NCBI GenBank assembly: GCA_002753275.1 | Contig: PEAA01000006.1 | Coordinates: 1-64,000, forward strand | Source of the DNA: Zetaproteobacteria bacterium | GTDB taxonomy: Bacteria; Pseudomonadota; Zetaproteobacteria; Mariprofundales; Mariprofundaceae | Length of the DNA: 64,000 nucleotides | Direction: 5' to 3' | Shown here: one piece after another, positions 52,967-62,460 of the stretch | Layout of the letters: each line of letters begins with the position of its first letter | Numbering within the stretch: the first letter of the stretch is position 1 | The notes under the pieces: model-generated | Database searches by the model: none | Seen by the model: the letters and a program-made list of their open reading frames with translations, nothing else | Told to the model about the DNA's origin: nothing | Position numbers and translations under genes: made by a program

Positions 52967-53150
52967 GCAATCTGAACAAAAAGTGATCATCACCGACATT
53001 CGCATGTCGTTCATCTCAATGGTGGTTTTCATGGTTAAATGGAGCATTGCTGCCATTCCCGCCCTATTTATTCTCTTTTTACTTGGCAACCTATCGATGC
53101 TTTTACTCGCCAAGGTCTTCTCCAACGGATCCATACAGATGCTGTTTTGA
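52923..53150 (+). CDS. Unrecognised small single-helix membrane protein
   Basis: The 75-residue frame overlaps the hslO end by 44 nt. It has a polar N-terminus (SEQSEQKVIITDIRMSF) and one or two hydrophobic stretches (SMVVFMVKWSIAAIPALFIL, FLLGNLSMLLLA). No family is recognised. The overlap with hslO, a possible GTG start further in, and the lack of a clear ribosome site keep confidence moderate. Confidence 0.55.
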   Translation: MSAIAKPKNHTVSSEQSEQKVIITDIRMSFISMVVFMVKWSIAAIPALFILFLLGNLSMLLLAKVFSNGSIQMLF

Positions 53151-53232
53151 TGTTATACGCGCATTGGACTTTTACGCACGCACTTCAACACAACATCCAA
53201 TACACTCCCGTGAACCCTCCCAGCACCTTCAC

Positions 53233-54270
53233 TTACGGTGCAGGATTCATAAACCGTAACTGCAACTGATCAATCTCACTTAAAATGTCATCCGAGAGTG
53301 GTTGTTCCCACGCATCAATATTCTCTTTGAGTTGTGCCATTGTTGTCGCTCCAATAATGGTGCTACCGACAAACCAACGCGAATAGACAAACGCCAGCGC
53401 CAAGGTTGCCGGTGTCATCGCACACTTGTTCGCCAACTCCACATATGCCGCGACAGCGGGCGCAACAGCTGGTTTGACATAACGCTGACCAAAGCCAGGG
53501 AACTTTTTCACCCGCCCCTCCGCCATCTCATGGAGCAAATATTTACCGCTCAGATGGCCAAATGCGAGTGGCGAATAAGCCAAAAGCGGCACATCTTCAC
53601 GGTAACTGATCTCAGTCATTCCCGACTCAAAAGTGCGATTGATCAAACTGTACGCATTTTGAATTGAAACCACCCGTGGCAAATTCAACCGCTCCGCCGC
53701 CTGTAAAAACTGCATGATGCCCCACGGATGTTCGTTGGAAAGCCCTACATAACGGATTTTCCCTTCATCCACCAACTCACCCAATGCCTGCAACTGTGCA
53801 ACGATCGAAGTCGCCTCAACCTCCTGATCCGGTTCAAATTGATAGCGACCAAACATCGGCACATTGCGCGCCGGCCAATGCAATTGATAAAGATCAATAT
53901 AATCGGTCTGCAACCGCTTTAGCGATCCTTCAACCGCCATGCGGATGTTGTCACGATCGAGCGATTTCGGGCCACTGCGAATCCAATCCATGCTGCGATT
54001 GGGTCCTGCAACCTTGGTTGCCACCACCAAATCCTCGCGCCGCTTGGTGTGCAGCCATTCGCCGACCATGGTCTCGGTCCGCGTCACCGTCTCTCCCCGT
54101 GGTGGCACAGGATACATCTCTGCCGTATCAATAAAGTTGATCCCCCGCTCGACGGCGTAATCGAGCTGCGCATGCGCCTCAGCCAAACTGTTCTGCTCTC
54201 CAAAGGTCATGGTTCCCAGACAGATCGCAGAAACCTTCAAATCACTTCGTCCCAACAGTCGATATTCCAT
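53233..54270 (-). CDS. Aldo/keto reductase (Tas-like)
   Basis: The 345-residue protein has LGTMTFGEQNSLAEAH, the catalytic tetrad context DTAEMYPV (Asp, Tyr), VVATKV (Lys) and QLHWPA (His), and the NADPH-binding SLINRTFESGM and GATTMAQLKENIDA segments. It most resembles Tas, an E. coli aldo/keto reductase. The substrate is unknown. It is convergent with the gene before it and divergent from yaaA. Confidence 0.92.
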   Translation of the reverse strand: MEYRLLGRSDLKVSAICLGTMTFGEQNSLAEAHAQLDYAVERGINFIDTAEMYPVPPRGETVTRTETMVGEWLHTKRREDLVVATKVAGPNRSMDWIRSGPKSLDRDNIRMAVEGSLKRLQTDYIDLYQLHWPARNVPMFGRYQFEPDQEVEATSIVAQLQALGELVDEGKIRYVGLSNEHPWGIMQFLQAAERLNLPRVVSIQNAYSLINRTFESGMTEISYREDVPLLAYSPLAFGHLSGKYLLHEMAEGRVKKFPGFGQRYVKPAVAPAVAAYVELANKCAMTPATLALAFVYSRWFVGSTIIGATTMAQLKENIDAWEQPLSDDILSEIDQLQLRFMNPAP

Positions 54271-54283
54271 TTGATACTCCTAG

Positions 54284-54309
54284 GGTTGATCTGTTTTGGC
54301 AGACCAACC
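54284..54309. promoter_or_regulatory. Inverted repeat in the divergent AKR / yaaA intergenic region
   Basis: GGTTGATCTG and CAGACCAACC form 10-nt arms with one mismatch around a 6-nt centre, just upstream of the aldo/keto reductase start. It may be an operator for a redox regulator or a transcript stem. No promoter elements were assigned with confidence. Confidence 0.3.
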
Positions 54310-54415
54310 ATGGCCTGCACGGATACGCTAACTTATTCAGTGTATCCCTGGCATACAAAAGTTTACAGAAGCCATCCTCTCTTGAAAAAAGGCCCCAACC
54401 ACGCAACAGTTGCGT

Positions 54416-55180
54416 ATGCTGATGATCATCTCCCCTGCAAAAAAACTCGCTGCCAACCTTGCAACCTCACTCCCCGTCACGCAACCCTTGTTGCTTGATA
54501 AGAGTCAACAGTTGATTGAAATTTTGCGTACGCACAATGCTGTTCAAATCGCCGATCTCATGAAACTGAGTATGAATCTTGCCGATCTCAATGTGCAGCG
54601 TTATCACGATTGGCATCAACCCTTCACGACAGACAACGCTTCTGCCGCCCTGTTGATGTTCCAAGGGGATGTTTATCAAGGAATGGATGCCGCCTCATTG
54701 GATGGCGATGATATGCACTTTGCCCAACAACATCTGCGCATCTTGTCCGGCTTGTATGGGCTGCTCAAACCCCTTGACCTTATGCAAGCCTACCGCCTTG
54801 AGATGGGCACCCGCCTGCGCAATGCGCGTGGTGAAAATTTGTATCAATTTTGGGGGGAGATCATCACCCAACATTTAAATACCGCCCTGCACGAACAAGG
54901 CGATGATACGCTCATCAACCTCGCTTCCAGTGAATATTTCAAGGTCATTCAACCCAAGGCATTGCAAGGGTCAATCATTACACCACACTTTAAAGAGCGC
55001 AAAAATGACACCTATAAAATCATCGGCATTCATGCCAAAAGAGCGCGCGGCTTAATGGCACGCTTCATCATTAAGAACCGTTTGCAACACCCCGATGCAA
55101 TCAAGCGATTTGATCTCGCCGGTTATCGCTACAACGAAGCGTTGTCCTCAGCCCATGATTGGGTCTTTGCCCGTGGTTGA
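54416..55180 (+). CDS. yaaA: Peroxide stress protein YaaA
   Basis: The 254-residue protein begins MLMIISPAKKL and has QGDVYQGMDAAS, LRILSGLYGLLKPLDLMQ and LINLASSEYFKV, the DUF328/YaaA signature. In E. coli YaaA limits unincorporated iron and DNA damage during peroxide stress. ATG 54416 matches the family start; a TTG six bases earlier is also in frame. Its 3' end overlaps earlier possible starts of rmuC. Confidence 0.93.
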   Translation: MLMIISPAKKLAANLATSLPVTQPLLLDKSQQLIEILRTHNAVQIADLMKLSMNLADLNVQRYHDWHQPFTTDNASAALLMFQGDVYQGMDAASLDGDDMHFAQQHLRILSGLYGLLKPLDLMQAYRLEMGTRLRNARGENLYQFWGEIITQHLNTALHEQGDDTLINLASSEYFKVIQPKALQGSIITPHFKERKNDTYKIIGIHAKRARGLMARFIIKNRLQHPDAIKRFDLAGYRYNEALSSAHDWVFARG

Positions 55181-55196
55181 TGCCACCGCATCCCCG

Positions 55197-56651
55197 ATGG
55201 CTAGCATCGCCTTTGATCCCAGCTTACTGCTTTTGTTGGCAATCATCGTTCTCGTCATTCTATTGTGGCGAAAAATTCCGCAGAGTGATCCTGCACAACT
55301 TCAACAACAGAACCATGCGTTGATGCAAGCGATTCGCGAAGAGTTTCGCTTGGGTCGTGAAGAGAGCAATCAATCGGCCAAACAGTTGCGTGAAGAGGTA
55401 GCTCTTAGCCAAAACAACTTCTTGACCGGTACCACCCAACGCATGGGCGAGATGGCCGCACAACAAGCCCAGCAATTGACCACCTTTGAAAAACGCATTC
55501 AAGCCTTGGAAGCATCCAATATTGCCCATTTTGAAACCATGCGCACAACGCTGGAGCAGCAACTCAAAAGCATCCAACAAAACAATGAGACACGACTGGA
55601 GCAGATGCGTACCACCGTTGATGAGAAGCTACAATCATTTGAGAAATCAAACATGGTCAACTTTGAAAGCGTGCGAACAACCCTTGAAAAGCAACTCACC
55701 ACACTGCAGCAAAACAATGAGAAAAAACTCGATCAGATGCGTGAAACGGTTGATGAAAAACTACAATCCACCCTTGAAAAACGCTTGGGTGAATCCTTCA
55801 AATTGGTGAGTGACCGTCTCGAATCGGTGCAACAAGGGCTGGGTGAGATGAAAAATCTCGCCACAGGTGTAGGCGATTTGAAACGGGTACTGACCAATGT
55901 TAAAACCCGTGGAACTTGGGGTGAATTTCAACTGGGCGCGATTCTTGATCAAATTCTCACCCCTGAGCAGTACGGTGCCAATGTCAAAGTGAAACATCAC
56001 TCCAACGATCATGTGGAATTTGCTATCAAACTCCCCGGTGCATCCGATGAGCCCAATAGCCAAGTGTGGTTGCCGATTGATTCGAAGTTTCCCCATGAGG
56101 ATTATGCGCGGCTGGTTAACGCTTCGGAGATTGCCGATCCAGAGGCGGCCAAAAAAGCACTCAGCGCACTACTTCGCGCCATCAAAGAGTCAGCCAAAGA
56201 TATTGCTGGAAAATACATTGATCCTCCCCACACCACCGATTTTGCCATTCTCTTTCTGCCCACCGAAGGTCTCTATGCTGAAGTGCTGCGTGAAGCGGGA
56301 TTTGTAGAGTCGATCCAAAGTGAATTTCGTGTCGTCATCACCGGCCCCACCACCCTATCCGCCACGCTCAACAGCTTACGCATGGGCTTTCGCACCCTCG
56401 CCATTGAGAAGCGTTCATCCGAAGTGTGGCAAGTATTAAGCGCCGTAAAAACTGAATTCGGCAAATTTGGCGGCGTGCTCGAAAAGGTTAAAAAGCAGCT
56501 GGACACCGCCTCGCGCAGCATTGAAGAGACAGGAACACGCACCCGCGTCATGAGCCGCAAGCTGGCCAATGTCGAGAGCATGGATGATGCGCAGAGCCAA
56601 ACCCTTTTGGGGATCGATGCCCCACATTTAAACAACAACGACGAGGAGTAA
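55197..56651 (+). CDS. rmuC: RmuC-domain DNA recombination protein
   Basis: The protein from ATG 55197 is 484 residues: an N-terminal membrane helix (LLLLLAIIVLVILLWR), a long coiled coil (about 30-200), and the RmuC nuclease-like domain (NVKTRGTWGEFQLGAILDQI, LPIDSKFPHEDYARL, FAILFLPTEGLYAEVL). The coiled coil contains near-duplicate segments (IAHFETMRTTLEQQLKSIQ and MVNFESVRTTLEKQLTTLQ, each followed by a NNE motif), evidence of internal duplication. RmuC limits DNA inversions at short repeats. Upstream in-frame starts overlap yaaA. Confidence 0.88.
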   Translation: MASIAFDPSLLLLLAIIVLVILLWRKIPQSDPAQLQQQNHALMQAIREEFRLGREESNQSAKQLREEVALSQNNFLTGTTQRMGEMAAQQAQQLTTFEKRIQALEASNIAHFETMRTTLEQQLKSIQQNNETRLEQMRTTVDEKLQSFEKSNMVNFESVRTTLEKQLTTLQQNNEKKLDQMRETVDEKLQSTLEKRLGESFKLVSDRLESVQQGLGEMKNLATGVGDLKRVLTNVKTRGTWGEFQLGAILDQILTPEQYGANVKVKHHSNDHVEFAIKLPGASDEPNSQVWLPIDSKFPHEDYARLVNASEIADPEAAKKALSALLRAIKESAKDIAGKYIDPPHTTDFAILFLPTEGLYAEVLREAGFVESIQSEFRVVITGPTTLSATLNSLRMGFRTLAIEKRSSEVWQVLSAVKTEFGKFGGVLEKVKKQLDTASRSIEETGTRTRVMSRKLANVESMDDAQSQTLLGIDAPHLNNNDEE

Positions 56652-56655
56652 CATC

Positions 56656-56967
56656 ATGTTTATTGCAATGAACCGTTTTCGTATTCACCTGGGCCGTGAG
56701 GAAGATTTTGAAACCATCTGGCGTGCGCGCGACTCACACCTCACGGGCGTACCCGGCTTCCAATACTTCAACCTGCTGCGCGGCGCGACCGATGAAACCT
56801 GCACCACCTACATTTCGCATAGCACTTGGGAATCCCAAGATGCCTTTGTCGCATGGACACAATCTGAAGCATTCCGCCAAGCCCATGCCAAGGCAGGACA
56901 CAAATCTGAAGGCATCTACATCGGCGGCCCACGCTTTGAAGGATACACCTCGGTTTTATCCAAATGA
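56656..56967 (+). CDS. Antibiotic biosynthesis monooxygenase-fold protein (HmoA-like)
   Basis: The 103-residue dimeric alpha-beta barrel protein has FIAMNRFRIHLGREEDFE, FQYFNLLRG and YISHSTWESQDAFVAWTQS followed by FRQAHA. Members include heme-degrading monooxygenases and quinone-type oxygenases. The Asn, Trp and His positions look compatible with an IsdG-type site but were not verified. Its stop overlaps the polA ATG. Confidence 0.85.
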   Translation: MFIAMNRFRIHLGREEDFETIWRARDSHLTGVPGFQYFNLLRGATDETCTTYISHSTWESQDAFVAWTQSEAFRQAHAKAGHKSEGIYIGGPRFEGYTSVLSK

Positions 56968-59771
56968 ATCAAGCGGCGAAAAGCCCACCCCATCTCGTCC
57001 TCATTGATGGGCCCAACTATGTTTTTCGCGCCTTTCATGCCATTCGTCACTTAACGACCAAGGCGGGGCGTCCGACCAACGCCATCTACGGCTATGTGCA
57101 GATGTTGCGCAGCGTGCTCGAAAAACTTCAACCGAGCCATGTTGCTGTCGCCTTTGACCCCAAGGGAGGCACCTTCCGCAATAGGATCTACTCCGAATAT
57201 AAAAGCCACCGCCCACCGATGCCTGAAGAGCTGGCGGAACAGTGGCCGGTGGTGATTGAAGTCACCCAGGCGTTCAACTTTCCGCTCATCTGCATCGACA
57301 ATTATGAGGCCGATGATGTCATTGCCACCTTGGCGCAACAGGCGGAGAAGCAAGGTTTTCGCGTCACCATTGTCTCCACCGACAAAGATTTGATGCAACT
57401 GGTCAATGACAATATTCACATGCTCGATACGATGAAAGATCAGCACTACGATCGCGAAGCTGTAAAGGTGAAATGGGGCGTCTATCCCGAACGCATTCAA
57501 GATCTTCTTGCCATGACAGGAGATACAGCGGACAACATCCCTGGCATTCCCGGCATTGGCCCCAAAACTGCAACCCTGCTTTTGGAGAGCTACGGAACGC
57601 TTGAAGATGTTTTAAACCATGCGCATGAGATCAAACAGACCAAGCGACGCGAAACGATTCTTGCTTCCATCGAAACTGCGCGTCTCGCTTACCGATTGGT
57701 TGCACTCGATGATCAAACTCCGATCGATCAAAAGATCAGCGATTTGGTCATGCAATCCCCTGATCGTGAACATCTCGCACGACTCTTCCAAGCGTTGGAA
57801 TTTCATCGCCTCTATCAGGAATTTGCAAGCGATGAGCCTGCAACAGGGTTTGCACTCCAACCACAAACTTCGCAACAACAGCCCCAAGCTGCCAATGATG
57901 CACATGATGCACATGCAAAGCATGCTTCTCAAAACAGCTCAAATCCAATCACCCGACATGATCATCTGGTCGATACCCCCGCAGCATTGCACACGCTTAT
58001 TGAGCAGTTGACCCTCTGTGATTCCTTTGCCGTCGATACAGAAACCACCTCGCTTGATCCCCACGCCGCCGATCTGGTGGGCATCTCAATTGCCATCACT
58101 GAGGGGGAAGCATACTACATTCCCGTCGGTCATCGTGCCGCGGACCTCCTCACACTGCCTCCCACGCAGCTCTGCAAAGAAGAGGTTCTTAGCAAACTCA
58201 GGCCTCTTCTTGAAAACCCACTTCTGCATAAAACGGGTCAGAACCTCAAATATGATGCCCAGGTCTTACGCCGCGCAGGCATTGAGCTTCAGGGGATTCG
58301 CGCCGATGCCATGCTACTCGCCTACTGTTTACAAGCGGGAAAATATGCGCCAAACCTGGATGCGCTCGCCAAAGATTTTTTTGATTATCAATGCATAGCG
58401 TATGAAGATGTGGTGGGCAAAGGTCAGAAACAGATCAACTTTTCCCACGCCACCATTGCTGCGGCCACACCCTATGCCTGTGAAGATGCCGATATCAGCC
58501 TTCGTTTGGTCAACCATTTAACCCAGATCTCACCGCCCGAAGCGATTCAACGCCATCATGCGATTGAGTTGCCTCTCTCGCGTGTTTTGGCCGATATGGA
58601 GTGGCAAGGGACAAAGGTCGATCGCAACAAACTGATCGAACTCTCCACCACCTTTGGCGCACAAATTGGTGAAATCCAATCCGCTATACACCAACGGGCC
58701 GGCTTTGAGATCAACATTCAGTCACCCAAACAGCTGGGCGAACTTCTCTTTGAGACCCTTGCGCTACCGGGCGGCAAAAAAACCAAATCGGGTCAATGGG
58801 CTACCGGTCAAAGTGAACTTGAAAAATTAGCAGATACCCATGAAATTCCCCGCTTGATTCTTGAGGTACGCCAACTCTCCAAGCTCAAATCAACCTACAC
58901 CGATGCGCTACAAAAATTAATTCAAGCTGAAACAGGGCGGGTACACACCTCCTACAATCAGGCCATTACTACGACAGGTCGCCTCTCTTCATCCAACCCG
59001 AACCTGCAAAACATCCCAATTCGTAGTGCGGCTGGGCGTGAGATTCGTAAAGCCTTCATTGCCGAAGCGGATTGCTCGCTCATTGCCGCCGACTATTCTC
59101 AAATTGAATTGCGCTTGATGGCTCACTTCTCTGAAGATGAAGCACTGTTGCATGCCTTCGATTCAGGCATCGACATTCACACGGCAACGGCGGCATCGGT
59201 TCATCAATGCAGCAGCGCGAGTGTCACGGGAGAGATGCGTCGTCATGCCAAGGTGATCAATTTTGGAATTTTGTATGGCATGAGTGCATTTGGACTTGCC
59301 AAACAACTTGGAGTGAGCAACGGTGAGGCCAAACTCTTTATCGAAGCCTATTTTCAACAATACCCTAAAGTTCGTGACTTTATGGAAGCGATGCCCGAGT
59401 TAGCACGCCGGCAGGGCTATATCGACACCCTGCTTGGCCACCGTGTCCACATTCCCGATATTCGCGCCAGCAACGGCATGAAACGCCAATATGCGGAGCG
59501 AACCGCCATTAACGCCCCACTGCAAGGTTCAGCGGCCGATATTATCAAAGTGGCAATGATTCAACTGCATGCGCGGCTACAAGAAGAGCTGCCGCAAGCA
59601 CACATTATTTTACAAGTCCATGATGAGTTGGTCGTGGAGTCTCCCGATCATCTTCTTGATCAAACCACCGCAATCATGCGCGAAGTGATGCAACAGGCCG
59701 TGCAACTTAAAGTCCCCCTGATTGCTGACATTGGCGTAGGAAAAAATTGGTTTAACGCGCACCAATTATAA
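56964..59771 (+). CDS. polA: DNA polymerase I
   Basis: The 935-residue protein has a 5' nuclease domain (LVLIDGPNYVFRAFHA, DNYEADDVIATLA, IPGIPGIGPKTA). A 3'-5' exonuclease domain follows, with the proofreading acidic residues kept (SFAVDTETTSLDP). The polymerase domain has DYSQIELRLMAHFSED, RRHAKVINFGILYGMSAFGL and QVHDELVVE. It fills gaps in repair and removes Okazaki primers. A linker of about 40 residues rich in His/Ala/Gln (about 300-340) is longer than in E. coli. Confidence 0.97.
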   Translation: MNQAAKSPPHLVLIDGPNYVFRAFHAIRHLTTKAGRPTNAIYGYVQMLRSVLEKLQPSHVAVAFDPKGGTFRNRIYSEYKSHRPPMPEELAEQWPVVIEVTQAFNFPLICIDNYEADDVIATLAQQAEKQGFRVTIVSTDKDLMQLVNDNIHMLDTMKDQHYDREAVKVKWGVYPERIQDLLAMTGDTADNIPGIPGIGPKTATLLLESYGTLEDVLNHAHEIKQTKRRETILASIETARLAYRLVALDDQTPIDQKISDLVMQSPDREHLARLFQALEFHRLYQEFASDEPATGFALQPQTSQQQPQAANDAHDAHAKHASQNSSNPITRHDHLVDTPAALHTLIEQLTLCDSFAVDTETTSLDPHAADLVGISIAITEGEAYYIPVGHRAADLLTLPPTQLCKEEVLSKLRPLLENPLLHKTGQNLKYDAQVLRRAGIELQGIRADAMLLAYCLQAGKYAPNLDALAKDFFDYQCIAYEDVVGKGQKQINFSHATIAAATPYACEDADISLRLVNHLTQISPPEAIQRHHAIELPLSRVLADMEWQGTKVDRNKLIELSTTFGAQIGEIQSAIHQRAGFEINIQSPKQLGELLFETLALPGGKKTKSGQWATGQSELEKLADTHEIPRLILEVRQLSKLKSTYTDALQKLIQAETGRVHTSYNQAITTTGRLSSSNPNLQNIPIRSAAGREIRKAFIAEADCSLIAADYSQIELRLMAHFSEDEALLHAFDSGIDIHTATAASVHQCSSASVTGEMRRHAKVINFGILYGMSAFGLAKQLGVSNGEAKLFIEAYFQQYPKVRDFMEAMPELARRQGYIDTLLGHRVHIPDIRASNGMKRQYAERTAINAPLQGSAADIIKVAMIQLHARLQEELPQAHIILQVHDELVVESPDHLLDQTTAIMREVMQQAVQLKVPLIADIGVGKNWFNAHQL

Positions 59772-59788
59772 AACGCCACCAATCAAAC

Positions 59789-59827
59789 GGGTGCGCCGCA
59801 AGCAAAGCAAACAGCAAACGCGCACCC
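59789..59827. terminator. Stem-loop between convergent polA and redoxin genes
   Basis: GGGTGCGC (59789-59796) pairs perfectly with GCGCACCC (59820-59827) around a 23-nt loop. It lies in the 70-nt gap between convergent genes. There is no T run on either strand, so a Rho-independent terminator is not certain. Confidence 0.4.
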
Positions 59828-59841
59828 AATACGCTCCCCGT

Positions 59842-60402
59842 TCAATGGTGCCCATCAAACCATTTAATTGAACATCCTATCGTCGGATATTGAACCTTCG
59901 GCGATTCTGCGCCCTCAACCATTAACGCGGCGGCAGGCATCAACTCCTCTTTGGTGACACGCGCTTCATCTTTCCAGTAATCATCAATACGACCATGGTA
60001 AAAAAGCTCACCTTCGCCATTAAAAAGGTAGAGGTCAGGGGTACACTGTGCATCAAAGGCTGCAGCCACCGCTTGTGTATCATCAACCAAATAGGGGAAA
60101 TGGATCCCCCACTCGACAATTTTTTTCTGCATTTCCGGAACAGAATCATCAGGGAAACGAGGATTGATATTGGGATTAATCGCCACCGTGTTGACCCCCA
60201 TCGTTTGCAAGGTTTGCGCATGACGAATCAAACGGGGCCATACCGCTTGTGCATAGGGGCAATGGTTGCAGGTAAAGACGACCAATAACCCTTTTTTCCC
60301 CGCCAATGCGCTTAAATGGTGGGTTTCACCCTGCGCATCTTGCAGCGTAAATTCCGGCATTTTCCAACCGTTTTCCACATGAATGGATGCTACCAGTGCC
60401 AT
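59842..60402 (-). CDS. Thioredoxin-fold redoxin (AhpC/TSA-like)
   Basis: The 186-residue protein has FTLQDAQGETHHLSALAGKK, LLVVFTCNHCPYAQAVWPRL with a CNHC active site, NPNINPRFPDDS and FDAQCTPDLYLFNGEGEL. It is a periplasm- or cytosol-facing redoxin without a visible signal peptide. The CXXC suggests thiol-disulfide exchange; the substrate is unknown. GGAG precedes its ATG. Confidence 0.85.
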   Translation of the reverse strand: MALVASIHVENGWKMPEFTLQDAQGETHHLSALAGKKGLLVVFTCNHCPYAQAVWPRLIRHAQTLQTMGVNTVAINPNINPRFPDDSVPEMQKKIVEWGIHFPYLVDDTQAVAAAFDAQCTPDLYLFNGEGELFYHGRIDDYWKDEARVTKEELMPAAALMVEGAESPKVQYPTIGCSIKWFDGHH

Positions 60403-60520
60403 ATTTAAATCTCCTTGGTAAAAAAATAGTCGATAAACATAGTCAAGAATGGCAAATTATGCACCTTGAAAAGTTCCTTTTCCCTGTTCTAAACATGATA
60501 CATTGCATCCCAAGACACCC

Positions 60521-60895
60521 TCAATGCAACATCGCCAACGCAATCATACTCCCCAGCACACCTATCGCAGCGACGGATGCCCACTTTCGTACGCGCGCTG
60601 TTTTGCCACGATGCAGCGCGACCGCACCCAAAACGATATAAAGAAGCAATAACAATAGCTTAAAAAACATCCACAGATATGTGGTTGGATATTGGGCTGA
60701 AAGAACCATCAAAGTAATCCCCGATATCAACAGCAGCGTATCAATCGCATCGGGCAGATAACGCGAACCCAATGTGCGCCCAAGCACCGCATTCGATCGC
60801 CACATCATCCAACAACGCCCCAAAAAAAGCGTTGCGCTGATTGCGACCAGAAGCTGATGCACGCCCTTCATAAAGCCATAATCCCATGCAATCAT
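60521..60895 (-). CDS. SirB-family inner-membrane protein
   Basis: From ATG 60895 the product is 124 residues with four hydrophobic helices (GVHQLLVAISATLFLGR, LLLISGITLMVLSAQYP, YLWMFFKLLLLLLYIVLGAVAL, WASVAAIGVLGSMIALAML). This matches the SirB/invasion-gene-regulator family of unknown function. The ATG overlaps the stop of the aldolase gene. A longer frame to 60994 runs through that gene and is rejected. Confidence 0.85.
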   Translation of the reverse strand: MIAWDYGFMKGVHQLLVAISATLFLGRCWMMWRSNAVLGRTLGSRYLPDAIDTLLLISGITLMVLSAQYPTTYLWMFFKLLLLLLYIVLGAVALHRGKTARVRKWASVAAIGVLGSMIALAMLH

Positions 60896-61458
60896 GAACG
60901 AATCGTCCCCGCTTGCCCCGCAATAAATGCGGTTTTGGCTGAAAGTTCCAATGAGCAGGTCCATTTGTAAGCTTGATTCAAATCGCTTCCCCACGCATAC
61001 ACACCATGACCGCGCACAATCACAACCGGATAATCACGCAACGCTTCCGCCACCTTGCCCGCAGCCTCTTGAAAATAGACCGCATAAGGGACGCTAATCA
61101 CCGGCACTTTGGGAAAATAGAGTTGCCCCTCAAAATCTGGCGGGACAAAATCCTCCCCATTGAGCGTCAAGGCGACCGCATGGGGGCAATGGCTATGGAT
61201 GATTGCGCCTGCTTTCGGATTGTGTTGATAGATAGCCAAATGCAAATTGGTATCGCCCGAAGCGTGTTTGGGAGGTGCTTGATCACAGGATGCAGCAATA
61301 AAATCATCGGCAAGCAGTGTATCGGCACACGCCCCCGTGGGTGTGATCCACACCGTTCCACCCTCGCGTGCTGAAATGTTGCCACTATGGGAATCATTGT
61401 AACCAAATTGGCGCAACCAGCGATAATATTGTGCCAACTGTTCGCGAACTGTTTCCAT
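60892..61458 (-). CDS. Class II aldolase/adducin-family protein (MtnB-like)
   Basis: The 188-residue protein has the zinc and active-site motifs NDSHSGNISARE, GDTNLHLAIY, HSHCPHAVAL and RGHGVYAWG. The pattern fits methylthioribulose-1-phosphate dehydratase and the aldolases of the 5-deoxyribose/MTA dihydroxyacetone-phosphate shunt; these cannot be separated without alignment. MTA phosphorylase is encoded at 42.5 kb but not nearby. It is divergent from the DHH gene with a 31-nt gap. Confidence 0.87.
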   Translation of the reverse strand: METVREQLAQYYRWLRQFGYNDSHSGNISAREGGTVWITPTGACADTLLADDFIAASCDQAPPKHASGDTNLHLAIYQHNPKAGAIIHSHCPHAVALTLNGEDFVPPDFEGQLYFPKVPVISVPYAVYFQEAAGKVAEALRDYPVVIVRGHGVYAWGSDLNQAYKWTCSLELSAKTAFIAGQAGTIRS

Positions 61459-61489
61459 TTTTTCACCTCACCGTTAGTCTGCGCAACCT

Positions 61490-62449
61490 ATGACACATTA
61501 TGACATTTTCAATGGCGATGCTGATGGCATCTGCGCTCTTATTCAACTTCGATTAGCCCACCCTGTTCGCGATGAAATCCTCATCACCGGGACCAAACGC
61601 GACATTCAACTGGTTCAACAGGTCAAAGCCAAACATGGCGATCATTTAACCATTTTGGATATCTCAATGGCAAAAAACCATGACCCGCTGGTCTCTGCCA
61701 TCGCACTGGGCGCCACCATCGACTACTTTGACCATCATGATGCAGGTAATATCCCAACCTCTCCTCAACTCAATGCGCACATTGATACGGCTGCGGAAAC
61801 CTGTACAAGTCTGATCGTCAATACGCATCTCAAAGGACAATTTCTCCCTTGGGCCATTGTAGCCGCCTTTGGTGACAATATGCATGAGCAGGCGATTGAA
61901 GTCGCCAAACCGTTGAACTACACCGAAACGCAACTTGAGTCGCTCAAAATCTTAGGAGAATTGCTCAACTACAATGCGTATGGTGAAACAGTGCATGATC
62001 TCCATTTTAAACCAACCACCCTCTATCGCACTTTAGTTCGCTACCGTGATCCCTTTGATTTCATCAACAACGATGTTGCGTTTACCACACTCAAAGAGGG
62101 TTTTGAAAGCGACATGAAACAAGCCATGGAACTCAAGCCCATTGATAGCAATGATAAAACCGCCACATACAAACTCCCGGATGCACGCTGGGCACGACGC
62201 ATTTCAGGAGTCTATGGCAACTTATTGGCACGCGAACATCCCAAACGCGCCCATGCAATCATCACCGTGGACGGTGATTCCGGCTATCGCGTCAGTGTAC
62301 GGGCTCCATTAAATCATCGCCTGCATGCCGAAACCCTCTGTTCACAATTTGCAACAGGTGGGGGGCGCTCAGCGGCCGCAGGAATCAACCATCTTCCTGC
62401 ACATGAACTTGACCGTTTCTTCACAGCCTTTCGCAAAACCTACGCCTAG
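61490..62449 (+). CDS. DHH-family phosphoesterase
   Basis: The 319-residue protein has the metal motifs [26 protein letters not shown] and [10 protein letters not shown] (the DHH triad), plus a C-terminal DHHA1-like glycine motif [17 protein letters not shown]. It belongs to the NrnA/RecJ-like superfamily; a nanoRNA or cyclic dinucleotide substrate is possible but not shown. It runs into prfC with an 11-nt gap. Confidence 0.88.
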   Translation: MTHYDIFNGDADGICALIQLRLAHPVRDEILITGTKRDIQLVQQVKAKHGDHLTILDISMAKNHDPLVSAIALGATIDYFDHHDAGNIPTSPQLNAHIDTAAETCTSLIVNTHLKGQFLPWAIVAAFGDNMHEQAIEVAKPLNYTETQLESLKILGELLNYNAYGETVHDLHFKPTTLYRTLVRYRDPFDFINNDVAFTTLKEGFESDMKQAMELKPIDSNDKTATYKLPDARWARRISGVYGNLLAREHPKRAHAIITVDGDSGYRVSVRAPLNHRLHAETLCSQFATGGGRSAAAGINHLPAHELDRFFTAFRKTYA

Positions 62450-62460
62450 AGTCAAAAATC

